This document shows, piece by piece, positions 55,410 through 64,000 of a DNA stretch of 64,000 nt. The translations under genes were made by a program, and so were the position numbers. Source of the stretch: Candidatus Nitrospira nitrosa (GTDB lineage: Bacteria; Nitrospirota; Nitrospiria; Nitrospirales; Nitrospiraceae); the NCBI RefSeq assembly GCF_001458735.1, contig NZ_CZQA01000011.1, positions 144,625-208,624 of the forward strand, read 5' to 3'. A model generated the notes under the pieces. It did no database searches. It saw only the letters and a list, made by a program, of their open reading frames with translations, and was not told where the DNA came from. Numbering within the stretch: the stretch's first letter is position 1; the number at the start of each line of letters is the position of its first letter.

Positions 55410-56522
55410 ATGCTCGCGACGAGGATTACCCAAAAAGAAGGGACGTTTTATTTTATTGCCTATAAGGCTGACCATCTGTTGGACAAGGTGCGCTTTACGA
55501 GCCGGTACTATTTTGAAGGTGAGGAGATCGCGCAGGCGAAGATTACCGAGCACGATGAGGTCGCGCAGTTCATTGCGGGAATTGAACGGAGCGAGAAGGG
55601 CTTTCAGCGCGTCCTGAATCGGCAGAAGATCAAGCAGATCGTCAATCTCTATGAGACCGTCGTGGCGCAACCGATGATTCCCGGCACGGTGTTGCTCTTT
55701 ACCGATGAAACGCTCCGTTTCCAGAAACTCGACGGTTCGGAATCGATCGGCAATCTGAGCGAGCCGAAAGGAAAATATCTGGTTATTGACGGACAACATC
55801 GTCTCGCCGGACTGCACTTCTTCCATGAGAAACATCCGGACCAGAGCCTGCAGGTTGAAGTTCCCTGCCTCTTGTTCGACGGGCGAAGCGCCGACTTTGC
55901 GACGGAGATGTTCGTCATCATCAACTCGACCCACACGCGCATCAACCGGTCTCATTTGGTCGATCTGTATGAGAAGGTGTCCTGGGAGAGCCCGGAGAAG
56001 AAGTTCACGGCCAAAGTTGTGAATCTGCTCTACAGCGAGTCCGACTCGCCGCTGCAGTACAAGATCAACCGTCTGGGAGGACGGAGCAAGCAGGAAAAAT
56101 GGGTTTTGCAGTCCGAGGTGTTCAACGAGCTGTTAAAACTTGTTACGGCCCACAAACGATGGATCGAATCGCATCTGGATATGAAGGCCGTTCGCTGTTA
56201 TGCGTTGGTGCGTGACTATTTTAAAGGCGTGAAGGACGTGATGGGTGAACCCTGGGGACAGAATGACCGCTATATGTTCACCCGTGATGTCACCCTCAAG
56301 GCCTTGATCCGGGTGCTGGACGACCTGATTGTGGATCGTAAACTCATAACCGCCTGGGAGGAGCAACGTTCACACCAACCCTTCGCCGAGCTGGTGAAGC
56401 CGTGGGCGACGCTCACCAAGGATTTCCGCGCCGACGGCTTTTATGAACGGTTCCCCGCGAAAGGCCAACTTGAACGTGTTCGCAAAATTCATCAGCGGTT
56501 GCTGGACGCGATTGTCGGGTAG
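55410..56522 (+). CDS. DGQHR-domain protein (DndB/DptB-like)
   Basis: 370 aa from ATG 55410 (TGGAGG upstream). The motif DGQHR (127-131) in LVIDGQHRLAGLHFF is the family hallmark, followed by EMFVIINSTHTRINRSHLVDLY. DGQHR proteins include DndB, the regulator of DNA phosphorothioation, and others in integrated elements, but no dnd or pgl genes are nearby. It is an orphan. The secreted SRPBCC gene overlaps its 3' end. DNA-related regulation is the family expectation; activity unknown. Confidence 0.82.
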   Translation: MLATRITQKEGTFYFIAYKADHLLDKVRFTSRYYFEGEEIAQAKITEHDEVAQFIAGIERSEKGFQRVLNRQKIKQIVNLYETVVAQPMIPGTVLLFTDETLRFQKLDGSESIGNLSEPKGKYLVIDGQHRLAGLHFFHEKHPDQSLQVEVPCLLFDGRSADFATEMFVIINSTHTRINRSHLVDLYEKVSWESPEKKFTAKVVNLLYSESDSPLQYKINRLGGRSKQEKWVLQSEVFNELLKLVTAHKRWIESHLDMKAVRCYALVRDYFKGVKDVMGEPWGQNDRYMFTRDVTLKALIRVLDDLIVDRKLITAWEEQRSHQPFAELVKPWATLTKDFRADGFYERFPAKGQLERVRKIHQRLLDAIVG

Positions 56523-57098
56523 ACGAACAGGGGCAGCCCGGACCCTTCTCGCGCTGATCGCGTTCGAGCTGCTTCTGTCCGTCGCTGTCATGGGGGCAGC
56601 GGTTTCGGGAGGAGCTGAGACGGATCGGTTAGAAGTGGCCGTTGAGCCACAAGGGGGTGTCCGCGCGACGGCGCAGGTCCTATTCCCAGCAACCTCGGCT
56701 GTGATCCAGTCGCTATTGACCGATTACCAGCATTGGCCGGAGTTGTTTGAAGTGCGGATGAAAGTGGTGCAGGTGCTCGTGCGGGATGGCGTGGCGACGG
56801 TCGATCTTCGTATCGAACATCCGTTGATGCCCGGCGAACGGAAGTTGGTGACAGAGTCCACGATCTTGCCGAACGGCGGTCTCGTAACGGATCTTACCGG
56901 TGGCGACTTTAAGCGGTATCACCGGGTCTGGAAACTTCAATCGATCGAGGCGGGGACGCAGACGCGGGCCGATTTCGAGCTGGTCGTTGAGCCTCACACC
57001 TTCGTACCGGATCGAATTATTGCGATCGTCATGCGTCAGGAACTGGAAACCCATTTTCGGATCGTGAAACAAAAGGCACTGGAACAGGCCAAGCGGTA

Positions 57099-57099
<1 letters not shown>
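56512..57099 (+). CDS. Secreted SRPBCC (START-like) protein
   Basis: About 195 aa if TTG 56512 is the start; it overlaps the DGQHR stop by 11 bp. The N-terminus RTLLALIAFELLLSVAVMGA is a signal or anchor helix. The body ATAQVLFPATSAVIQSLLTD, YQHWPELFEVRMKVV and PHTFVPDRIIA follows the START-like polyketide-cyclase/SRPBCC pattern, a lipid or hydrophobic-ligand cavity. The start codon is uncertain. The stop overlaps the thiE ATG by 1 bp (TAATG). Confidence 0.72.
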
Positions 57100-58473
<1,374 letters not shown>

Positions 58474-58536
58474 TTAACCCTTTGCTGCACATAAGCTGTG
58501 GTGGTCAGCTATAGGGCATAAGTTATTTGCTGTTCG

Positions 58537-59274
58537 CTACAGATGCCGACTATCGCAATTCCACACTTGTCCTGACACATCTTTAAGCTGAGCCAGTCGG
58601 ACTATGGTTCCCGTCACTTCCTCGATAGCGGGGGATCGGCGTAGGGCATGATCTGGCCATCCGCTTCCTTCGGGGAAGATGCCCTCGGTTAAGTCAGTCT
58701 TTTGCCATCCAGGCAATAGGAGATTCACTCGGATGTTCTGCAGTCCCCATTCCAGTGCCGCAGAGCGTACCAGTCCGAGCAGTCCGGCTTTTGATGTCGC
58801 ATAGGCACTCTGGCCGGTGGCTCCATGAAATCCTGTGTGGGAACCGATCACGATGATCGAGCCTCCCCCACGAGCGAGCATGAAGGGAGCCATGGTGCGA
58901 AGACAGTAAAAGGTTCCTGTCAGATTGGTCGCAATCACATCAGTCCAGACTTCTTCTGAATGGCGGACGAGCAAATGGCGTTGCCCGATTCCCGCATTGC
59001 AGATCAAGACCAATGGGCCGGACACCTGATTGGAAAATCGGTCGATCATGATCTGAACCGATGACGCGTCTCGAATATCGGATTGGTATATCTCGCCGGT
59101 TCCGCCAGCACTGACCACTTGTTCTAACGTCGTCTTTGCTGCTGATTCGTTCTGAACATAGTGGACTCCCACATGCCAACCGATCGCTCCAAAGGCTTGG
59201 CTAATCGCACGCCCGATTCCTCCTGAGGCGCCGGTGACGAGAACAGATGCTGGTGGTTCACTCGGGGACGGCAT
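58537..59274 (-). CDS. FabG-like short-chain dehydrogenase/reductase
   Basis: 245 aa SDR. Cofactor motif GASGGIG (15-21), CNAGIG, catalytic Ser in IVIGSHTGFHG, and Tyr-x-x-x-Lys in AYATSKAGLLG. It is closest in style to 3-oxoacyl-ACP reductases. The C-terminal substrate loop (WQKTDLTEGIFPEG) is not the standard FabG PGFI-TDM, so the natural substrate is uncertain. It lies 96 bp upstream of bioD on the same strand, and a role in the pimeloyl/biotin pathway is possible. Confidence 0.85.
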   Translation of the reverse strand: MPSPSEPPASVLVTGASGGIGRAISQAFGAIGWHVGVHYVQNESAAKTTLEQVVSAGGTGEIYQSDIRDASSVQIMIDRFSNQVSGPLVLICNAGIGQRHLLVRHSEEVWTDVIATNLTGTFYCLRTMAPFMLARGGGSIIVIGSHTGFHGATGQSAYATSKAGLLGLVRSAALEWGLQNIRVNLLLPGWQKTDLTEGIFPEGSGWPDHALRRSPAIEEVTGTIVRLAQLKDVSGQVWNCDSRHL

Positions 59275-59476
59275 GGTGCTGAATTATGCGAGGAGTGCTG
59301 TGCGAAGGCAAGTTGAGGCGGGAAATTTTCAGGGATGTATCAAAGAGTTGGAGACTCATGTCTTCGGTATTTCTCGAAATGAGGACGTGATTTCAAAGGA
59401 GAAAATGGGTAAGCTGCTACGAGCCTCGTGGTAGGCAGTGTGTGCCGTACAAGTTTTTCTATCCGAAGTCATCGTG

Positions 59477-59788
59477 ATGAAAATCATTCGTGATTGTTTT
59501 GGTCGATCAATCAGGCTGACGGACGAGAGAATGGCGCACATTCTGCAACATCCGGAGATGATTGATATGGAAGCGGAGATTGATCGAGTGTTGCAATCAC
59601 CGTCAGAGGTGCGTCTATCCCGCTCCGATCAAAGCGTTCAGCTGTTTTACGAGTACTACGCCAAGACGCGTGTTGGTGGGAAATGGCTATCTGTCGTGGT
59701 AAAGTATGCCAACGATGATGGGTTTGTGGTGACGGCGTATCTCACCGATCGGCTGAAACCAGGAGAGTGCATATGGCCGAAAAAGTGA
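59477..59788 (+). CDS. RelE/PBECR-like nuclease toxin candidate
   Basis: 103 aa from ATG 59477. IRLTDERMAHILQHPEM, then VLQSPSEVRLSRSD, then WLSVVVKYANDDGFVVTAYL, TDRLKPGE match small barnase/EndoU/colicin/RelE-like (PBECR-type) domains found in toxin modules. The conserved His, Arg/Lys and the Thr-Ala-Tyr-Leu-Thr-Asp strand are present. The partner gene overlaps by 16 bp. Toxin activity is inferred from context and family. Confidence 0.7.
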   Translation: MKIIRDCFGRSIRLTDERMAHILQHPEMIDMEAEIDRVLQSPSEVRLSRSDQSVQLFYEYYAKTRVGGKWLSVVVKYANDDGFVVTAYLTDRLKPGECIWPKK

Positions 59789-59985
59789 AAGTCTGGTTTG
59801 ATCCAGAAGGGGATTACTTGGAAGTTCAGTTTCGAGACGCACCAGGGTTTATGCGGCCAACGGCACACGACGCCGTAATGGAGCGTGTGGATGAACAGGG
59901 CCATGTGCTGGGGTTCAGTGTGCTTGGCGTCAGCCGCTTTCCGAAAGACCATCCATTGGAAGCAGAACTTGTTGCCGGGGACTAA
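59773..59985 (+). CDS. DUF2283-family protein (candidate antitoxin)
   Basis: 70 aa from ATG 59773 (GGAGAG just upstream). KVWFDPEGDYLEVQF followed by HDAVMERVDEQGHVLGFSVL is the DUF2283 signature, a small beta-rich fold common in toxin-antitoxin loci. It overlaps the preceding toxin-like gene. The toxin-first order is less common but known. Confidence 0.75.
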   Translation: MAEKVKVWFDPEGDYLEVQFRDAPGFMRPTAHDAVMERVDEQGHVLGFSVLGVSRFPKDHPLEAELVAGD

Positions 59986-60222
59986 CGCAGTGTCAGCCGG
60001 CCACTAGCCTGCCTTATTCACGATGAGCGCAACCACACTGGTTGAACAGCCGATCGGGCCTATCCGAACCTATGAGTGGGAGGCGTAGGCCTGAGAATCG
60101 CGGGTGTTTCGCTCTGGCCCGGTCTCACGACACGCCCTGGAGGGTCTGCTGAGATGCTTGCAGAGACACCACTCCCGTTGCGCATACAGCACACGCCCGT
60201 TTTCTCCCCATTGCCGCCCGCG

Positions 60223-60944
60223 TTAGCCGGCTGCGGCCCCGACGGCCACGGCGACGCGGCGCCAGGTGTCGCCCCACGGAGCGCCCTGAGGCAGATGCAG
60301 CACGAGTCGGCGGACCGACCGCTCGACCCACACCGCCAACTTCAGCAGCCGCTCCCGCAAGGTCGAGACCTGCGCCGTGGCACAGGTGGTGCCCTGAGCC
60401 TGGCGGCGCAACTCCTGGAGCAACACATACGCCGCCGCGGTCTGCAGCACCCGGAATTGATTGGCCCAAAACCGCGAGCAACTCGTCCGGCCCACGCCAG
60501 CCCGTCATGCAACTCTTTGAGCCGATTTTCCACATCGCCCCGCTGACAATAGCTCGCATACACCGTGGCGGGTGTTTCACGGAGATTGGTCACGACAAAA
60601 CGAGGATTGCACTTGGGGTCTCGTCCCGGCAGCCGGACGACTTCCGCCTTGATAATCACCCGGCGGCGACGCGACCAACTTCCGGCGGCGTAGAGGGTAT
60701 CGCTATAGACGTGTTCGGTGTGGCCACTGTATTTGGACAGGCCATAGGCTTCTCCCAGCAAGCGCCCGGCCCGCTGGACCAGTCGCGCGTTGCTCGCCAC
60801 CCCGACGACATACTCGACTCGCTGTGTTTCCAGGACCTCCAACCAGTCGTTGCCGGCGAAGCCACCATCGACGCGGACCCGGAGGGCAGCCCCCGGGAAT
60901 GCTCGGCGCAGACAGCGCACCAGGGACCGTAGCAGCCCACTAGC
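60223..60944 (-). pseudogene. IS1380-family transposase remnant
   Basis: Reading on the minus strand from ~60944: AFPGAALRVRVDGGFAGND (catalytic Asp region), VEYVVGVASNARL and QRGDVENRLKELHDGL carry the IS1380 signature with the final Glu. Near 60490 the frame shifts; the homology continues as RFWANQFRVLQTAAAYVLLQ to a stop at ~60223. The N-terminal ~half is missing because the IS21 element begins at ~60945. It is a dead copy. Confidence 0.75.
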
Positions 60945-61026
60945 TGTCAAGACCGAAGTTGGTTGTCCACAAATCACCGATCTGAGATGTCCGCTTTTCA
61001 CCGATGAGATTGTCCAGTCGGTCGGG

Positions 61027-61818
61027 TCAGATTGCCACACCCGTCGTGCCCTCCCCGAGTTCGGCGACCGGTCGGCGGCCGAAGAGCCCAGCCTTTCTCT
61101 TTTCCCGAAGCCGGTAACTCTCGCCCTTGATGTTGAGTGTTGTCGCATGATGCAGGAGCCGATCCAAGATCGCCGTGGCCAAGACGGGATCATTGAAGAC
61201 CTCACCCCAGTCCGCGAAGCTCTTGTTGCTGGTCACAATCAAACTCCCACGTTCATAGCGGCGGACCAGCAGGCGGAAGAACAGACTGGCCTCCTCCCGT
61301 GACAGTGGCAGATATCCCAGCTCATCGAGAATCAGGAGACGGGGATACGTCAGTTGCGGGAGCATGCGCTCCAGCCGATTCTCCTGCCGGGCGCGGATCA
61401 GCCGACTCATCAGCGTCTCCAACGTCAAAAACAGCACGGATGAACCGGCCTCGACGGTTTTGATGCCCAGGGCAATCGCCAGATGCGTCTTGCCCACACC
61501 CGGTGGGCCGAGCAGGACAACATTCTCCGCGCGCTCGACAAAGCTGAGTCCCGCCAGTTCCCGCATGACCTTGCGATCGAGCGAGGGCTGGCACTCGAAG
61601 TCGAACTGCTCCAGGGTTTTGAGCCATGGAAACCGGGCCATCCGCAGCCGGAGGTCGATTCCCCGTTGCTGCCGCCCGCGCCACTCTGCTTCGAGGGCTC
61701 GAGCCAGAACCCCTTGGTAATCCAGATCGCTTTTTGCCGCCTGCTCACAGACGCCATCGAGTTGGGTGAGCAGGTGGTCCAACTTCAGCCGTTCGAGGAG
61801 GACGCTGAGTTCCATCAT
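61027..61818 (-). CDS. istB: IS21 helper ATPase IstB
   Basis: 263 aa from ATG 61818, overlapping the istA stop (ATGA). AAA+ ATPase that assembles on target DNA for IS21 transposition: Walker A LLGPPGVGKTHLA, Walker B LLILDELGYLPLS, sensor IVTSNKSF and the arginine-rich C-terminus YRLREKRKAG. It appears intact, but its partner transposase is truncated. Confidence 0.93.
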   Translation of the reverse strand: MMELSVLLERLKLDHLLTQLDGVCEQAAKSDLDYQGVLARALEAEWRGRQQRGIDLRLRMARFPWLKTLEQFDFECQPSLDRKVMRELAGLSFVERAENVVLLGPPGVGKTHLAIALGIKTVEAGSSVLFLTLETLMSRLIRARQENRLERMLPQLTYPRLLILDELGYLPLSREEASLFFRLLVRRYERGSLIVTSNKSFADWGEVFNDPVLATAILDRLLHHATTLNIKGESYRLREKRKAGLFGRRPVAELGEGTTGVAI

Positions 61819-62725
61819 GCCCCCACCTCCTCGTAGACCGCCAACGGCCGCTGCTCTACCGCCAGCGTCTGGGCCCACAGGGCGGCGTGGTGAGATGGAA
61901 CCGTGACCCAGCCGGGTGCTCCGGGCACCACGCAATGGGTGACCACGAGTTGCTCGTCGTGATAGACAGCCAACTCGTTTTCCAGCGTCAGTCGGATCTG
62001 GACCGTTTGACCCGCCAAGTCAGCCGGGACGCTATACCGGCGGCCACGGACCTCGATGTAGGCATCCCAGCTCACCTGCCGAATTTCGCGGTAGGCCGTA
62101 TCGTAGCGTGTGGCGGGCAAGGGCCGTAAGGCCGGTGCCTCGCGGGCGAACCGCTCAGCCACGATCTCCTGCACGGTCCCATGTCGCCGTTGGTCGGCCT
62201 CCTCCCGCAACCACTGCGCGGCAAGTTGATTGAGATGCGCCCAGCTCTCAAAGGCACGATACCGCACAAAGAAGTGGTGCTTGATGTAGCCGACCATCCG
62301 CTCATCTTTGCCCTTGGTTTGTGCTCGGGCAGGTTGGCAGGCGCGCGGGACAAACCCATAGTGGCCCGCCAGATCCACAAACCGGGGATGGAAGCGAGCC
62401 GGGCCACCTCGTGGATGAGCGAGCACCGCCGCTTTCTGATTATCCACCAAGACTTCGGCGGGGACGCCCGCAAACCACTCGAAGCTGCGGATGAGTCCGT
62501 CATAGGTGTGCTCGGCGTCCTCACGGTCCGTGCACCAGAAGTGGAATCGCCGCGAGAAGCCCAGCGTGTTCACAATGAAGTGGACCACCGTTTCCTGGCC
62601 CGCGAGCTGCGTCCGCTGTTCGGCCCAATCGCTCTGCAGCTGGCGACCCGGTGCTGTCTCAAACCGCACCGTCGCCCGACGCACCCGCAGGGCGCGTTTC
62701 TGGCGGATGTAGTCCCGCAGAATGG
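61815..62725 (-). pseudogene. istA: IS21 transposase IstA, 5'-truncated
   Basis: The catalytic core of IstA remains: WAEQ after QLQSD (first Asp), VLVDNQKAAVL (second Asp), TKGKDERMVGYIKHHF (Glu) and the C-terminal beta domain WDAYIEVRGRRYSVP. The reading frame is open up to 62725, where the IS3 terminal repeat begins, so the N-terminal DNA-binding domains are lost and the gene cannot make a full transposase. Confidence 0.88.
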
Positions 62726-62785
62726 TGAGGTAAGCTCGAAAAAGTGGACGCCTTCAACCTAGAATGAGAGGGCTGGAGGTGTGAG

Positions 62786-63103
62786 ATGGAACAGGTCCCG
62801 CGACAGCAGTATACGAAGGAGTTCCGAGAGCAGGCCGTGCGGCTAGTCCTGGAACAGCAGGTGACGATTCCGGAGGCCGCCAGGCGCCTGAGCATGTCGG
62901 GCAGGACGCTCGAGCGCTGGGTGGGTCGGGCTCGGCAGGGCCAGCTCACTACGCTGGGAGAGAGCCGACGGCCCGTGACGGAGCTGGAGGCCGAGGTGTC
63001 TCGGCTCAAACGGGATCTTGCGGAAGCGCGGATGGAGCGCGACATCTTAAAAAAAGCCACCGCGTACTTTGCCAAGGCGCAGCTGCCCGGTACGCGCTCA
63101 TGA
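62786..63103 (+). CDS. IS3-family OrfA
   Basis: 105 aa DNA-binding part. Helix-turn-helix VTIPEAARRLSMSGRTLERW, then a leucine-zipper-like helix (LEAEVSRLKRDLAEARMERD) and ILKKATAYFAK. At its 3' end the run A7 in TTAAAAAAAGCC (~63047-63057) is a classic slippery site: a -1 slip there enters the orfB frame without a stop, giving an OrfAB fusion transposase. Confidence 0.92.
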   Translation: MEQVPRQQYTKEFREQAVRLVLEQQVTIPEAARRLSMSGRTLERWVGRARQGQLTTLGESRRPVTELEAEVSRLKRDLAEARMERDILKKATAYFAKAQLPGTRS

Positions 63104-63960
63104 GGACGCTGCGTCTCCAGTATCCGTTGACTCTGTTGTGTCGGGTGCTGGAGGTGTCCCGAAGCGGCTACTATGCCTGGCAGCATCGGCGTCCGTCGAC
63201 ACGCGCCCAGGAGAATGCGCGGCTGGAAGTGGCGATTCAGGCGGCACACGTGCGGACCCGACACACGTACGGCCCGGAGCGCCTCCAAGCGGAATTGCGT
63301 GAAGACGGCTTTCCAGCTGGGATCGGCCGTATCAAGCGGCTGCGGAAGAAACTGGGCCTGCGCTGCACACCGGTGCGACGGTTCACGATCACCACGGATT
63401 CGGCGCATCACCTGCCGGTGGCGGAGAATCGCTTGGCACAAACGTTCACCGCGACACGCCCGAATGAGACCTGGCTCACCGACATCACCTATGTTCCTAC
63501 AGGGGAAGGGTGGTTGTATGTAGCCGGGGTCAAGGATCTGTATACCTGTGAGGTCGTCGGGTATGCCATGGGGGCCCGGATGACGACGGACTTGGTGCGC
63601 CACGCCTTGGGGAACGCGGTCGGGGCGAAACGCCCACGCCCGGGCTTGCTCCACCACTCCGACCGTGGGTCTCAATATTGTGCCCACGACTATCAGGATC
63701 AGCTGCGGCAGTTCGGCATGATCCCCTCCATGAGTCGCAAGGGCAATTGCTATGACAACGCACCGATGGAGAGTTTCTGGGGAACACTGAAAACTGAGCT
63801 GGTGCATCACCGACGATATGAGACGCGGGAGCAGGCTCGGCAAGAGATTACAGCATACATCGAGGTGTTCTACAACCGCCAGCGACGGCATTCCCGGCTG
63901 GGGAATCGCTCGCCCGCGGCATTTGCCCAACGGTGGGCCCGTCAACAGTCGGCGGCGTGA
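63100..63960 (+). CDS. IS3-family OrfB integrase
   Basis: 286 aa catalytic part, its ATG overlapping the orfA stop (ATGA). HTH-21-like N-terminus RTRHTYGPERLQAEL, first Asp in TWLTDITYVPT, second Asp in HHSDRGSQYC, Glu in NAPMESFWGTLK. All catalytic residues are present. Close relative of the truncated copy at 27805-28278. Confidence 0.94.
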   Translation: MRTLRLQYPLTLLCRVLEVSRSGYYAWQHRRPSTRAQENARLEVAIQAAHVRTRHTYGPERLQAELREDGFPAGIGRIKRLRKKLGLRCTPVRRFTITTDSAHHLPVAENRLAQTFTATRPNETWLTDITYVPTGEGWLYVAGVKDLYTCEVVGYAMGARMTTDLVRHALGNAVGAKRPRPGLLHHSDRGSQYCAHDYQDQLRQFGMIPSMSRKGNCYDNAPMESFWGTLKTELVHHRRYETREQARQEITAYIEVFYNRQRRHSRLGNRSPAAFAQRWARQQSAA

Positions 63961-64000
63961 GACTGTCATTCATGGCGTCCACTCTTGACTAAAGGGGTCA

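Larger units (their letters stand above)
60945..62725 (-). mobile_element. IS21-family element, interrupted by IS3 element
   Basis: It starts TGTCAAGACCG at 60945 and carries istB and istA on the minus strand. Inside the terminus are two similar direct repeats, TCACCGATCTGAGATGTCC (60974-60992) and TCACCGATGAGATTGTCC (60998-61015), as expected of the multiple transposase sites of IS21. Its other end is not visible, because an IS3 element entered istA at 62726. Confidence 0.85.
62726..64000 (+). mobile_element. Complete IS3-family insertion sequence
   Basis: 1275 bp. The left inverted repeat 62726-62752 begins TGAGGTAAGC and ends GTGGACGCC; the right one, 63974-64000, is GGCGTCCAC...GGGGTCA. 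The two 27 nt ends share TGA at the tip and GTGGACGCC inside. It contains orfA and orfB. Inserted into istA. The flanking right-hand DNA lies outside the window, so target duplication cannot be checked. Confidence 0.9.

Noticed and set aside
60125..60580. Minus-strand 151-codon ORF
   Set aside because: Gly/Ala/Arg-rich shadow frame of the GC-rich IS1380 remnant.
62659..63969. 436-codon minus-strand ORF opposite the IS3 element
   Set aside because: Entirely antisense of intact orfA/orfB, with no family resemblance.

Overview
The window reads as chromosome of a Nitrospira-type bacterium (Nitrospirota). The grounds are gene order and content recalled from that group: an rplU-rpmA-obgE-proB-nadD-rsfS block, a gap-pgk-tpiA-secG block, a lipoprotein-type NirK copper nitrite reductase with a cytochrome c, a sulfate CysTWA transporter, and a ~120 bp inverted-arm intergenic repeat that I associate with Nitrospira genomes. 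There is no nxr, amo or rRNA here, so nitrite oxidiser versus comammox cannot be decided. I found no tRNA, rRNA or CRISPR array.

Layout. 1-7.4 kb: end of a sulfate transporter operon, a small secreted helical protein, a DUF457 membrane protein, trmL, galE and a secreted TPR protein. 7.5-12.3 kb: a small accessory island with a HicAB pair, a small membrane protein, an unrecognised two-gene operon (245 aa + 969 aa) and a tiny basic protein. 12.3-27 kb: housekeeping core, with bioB, a LapA/LapB-like TPR protein, the rsfS-nadD-proB-obgE-rpmA-rplU operon with a clear sigma70 promoter, a PilZ protein, ilvE, secG-tpiA-pgk-gap and mutS2. 27.2-28.3 kb: two decayed insertion sequences abutting tail to tail.

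28.4-37 kb: an oxidative module with a tyrosinase, a secreted Cys-rich protein, a 214 aa protein of unknown function and a 1722 aa lipoprotein multicopper oxidase resembling the giant MofA/MnxG-type enzymes linked to Mn(II) oxidation. 37.3-48.2 kb: the most unusual stretch. It holds a coiled-coil protein, a membrane-anchored OmpA-domain protein, a Ras-like small GTPase, a stand-alone sensor-like domain and a TIR-STAND-TPR protein. These are followed by two tandem copies of an M48-metalloprotease lipoprotein paired with an unknown lipoprotein, with a decayed copy of the TIR-TPR 3' end between them. This looks like an envelope-spanning signalling or immunity system that has undergone segmental duplication.

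48.6-53.4 kb: an NtrC-type sigma54 activator with a degenerate receiver, an insertion sequence with 20 bp perfect inverted repeats, then (minus strand) nirK, a periplasmic truncated haemoglobin and a cytochrome c. 53.9-60 kb: queG, a Cys-rich secreted protein, an orphan DGQHR-domain protein, an SRPBCC-type secreted protein, thiE, bioD, a FabG-like SDR and a toxin-antitoxin-like pair. 60.2-64 kb: a nested transposon pile, in which an IS1380 remnant is cut by an IS21 element whose istA is cut by an intact IS3-family element that ends exactly at the window edge.
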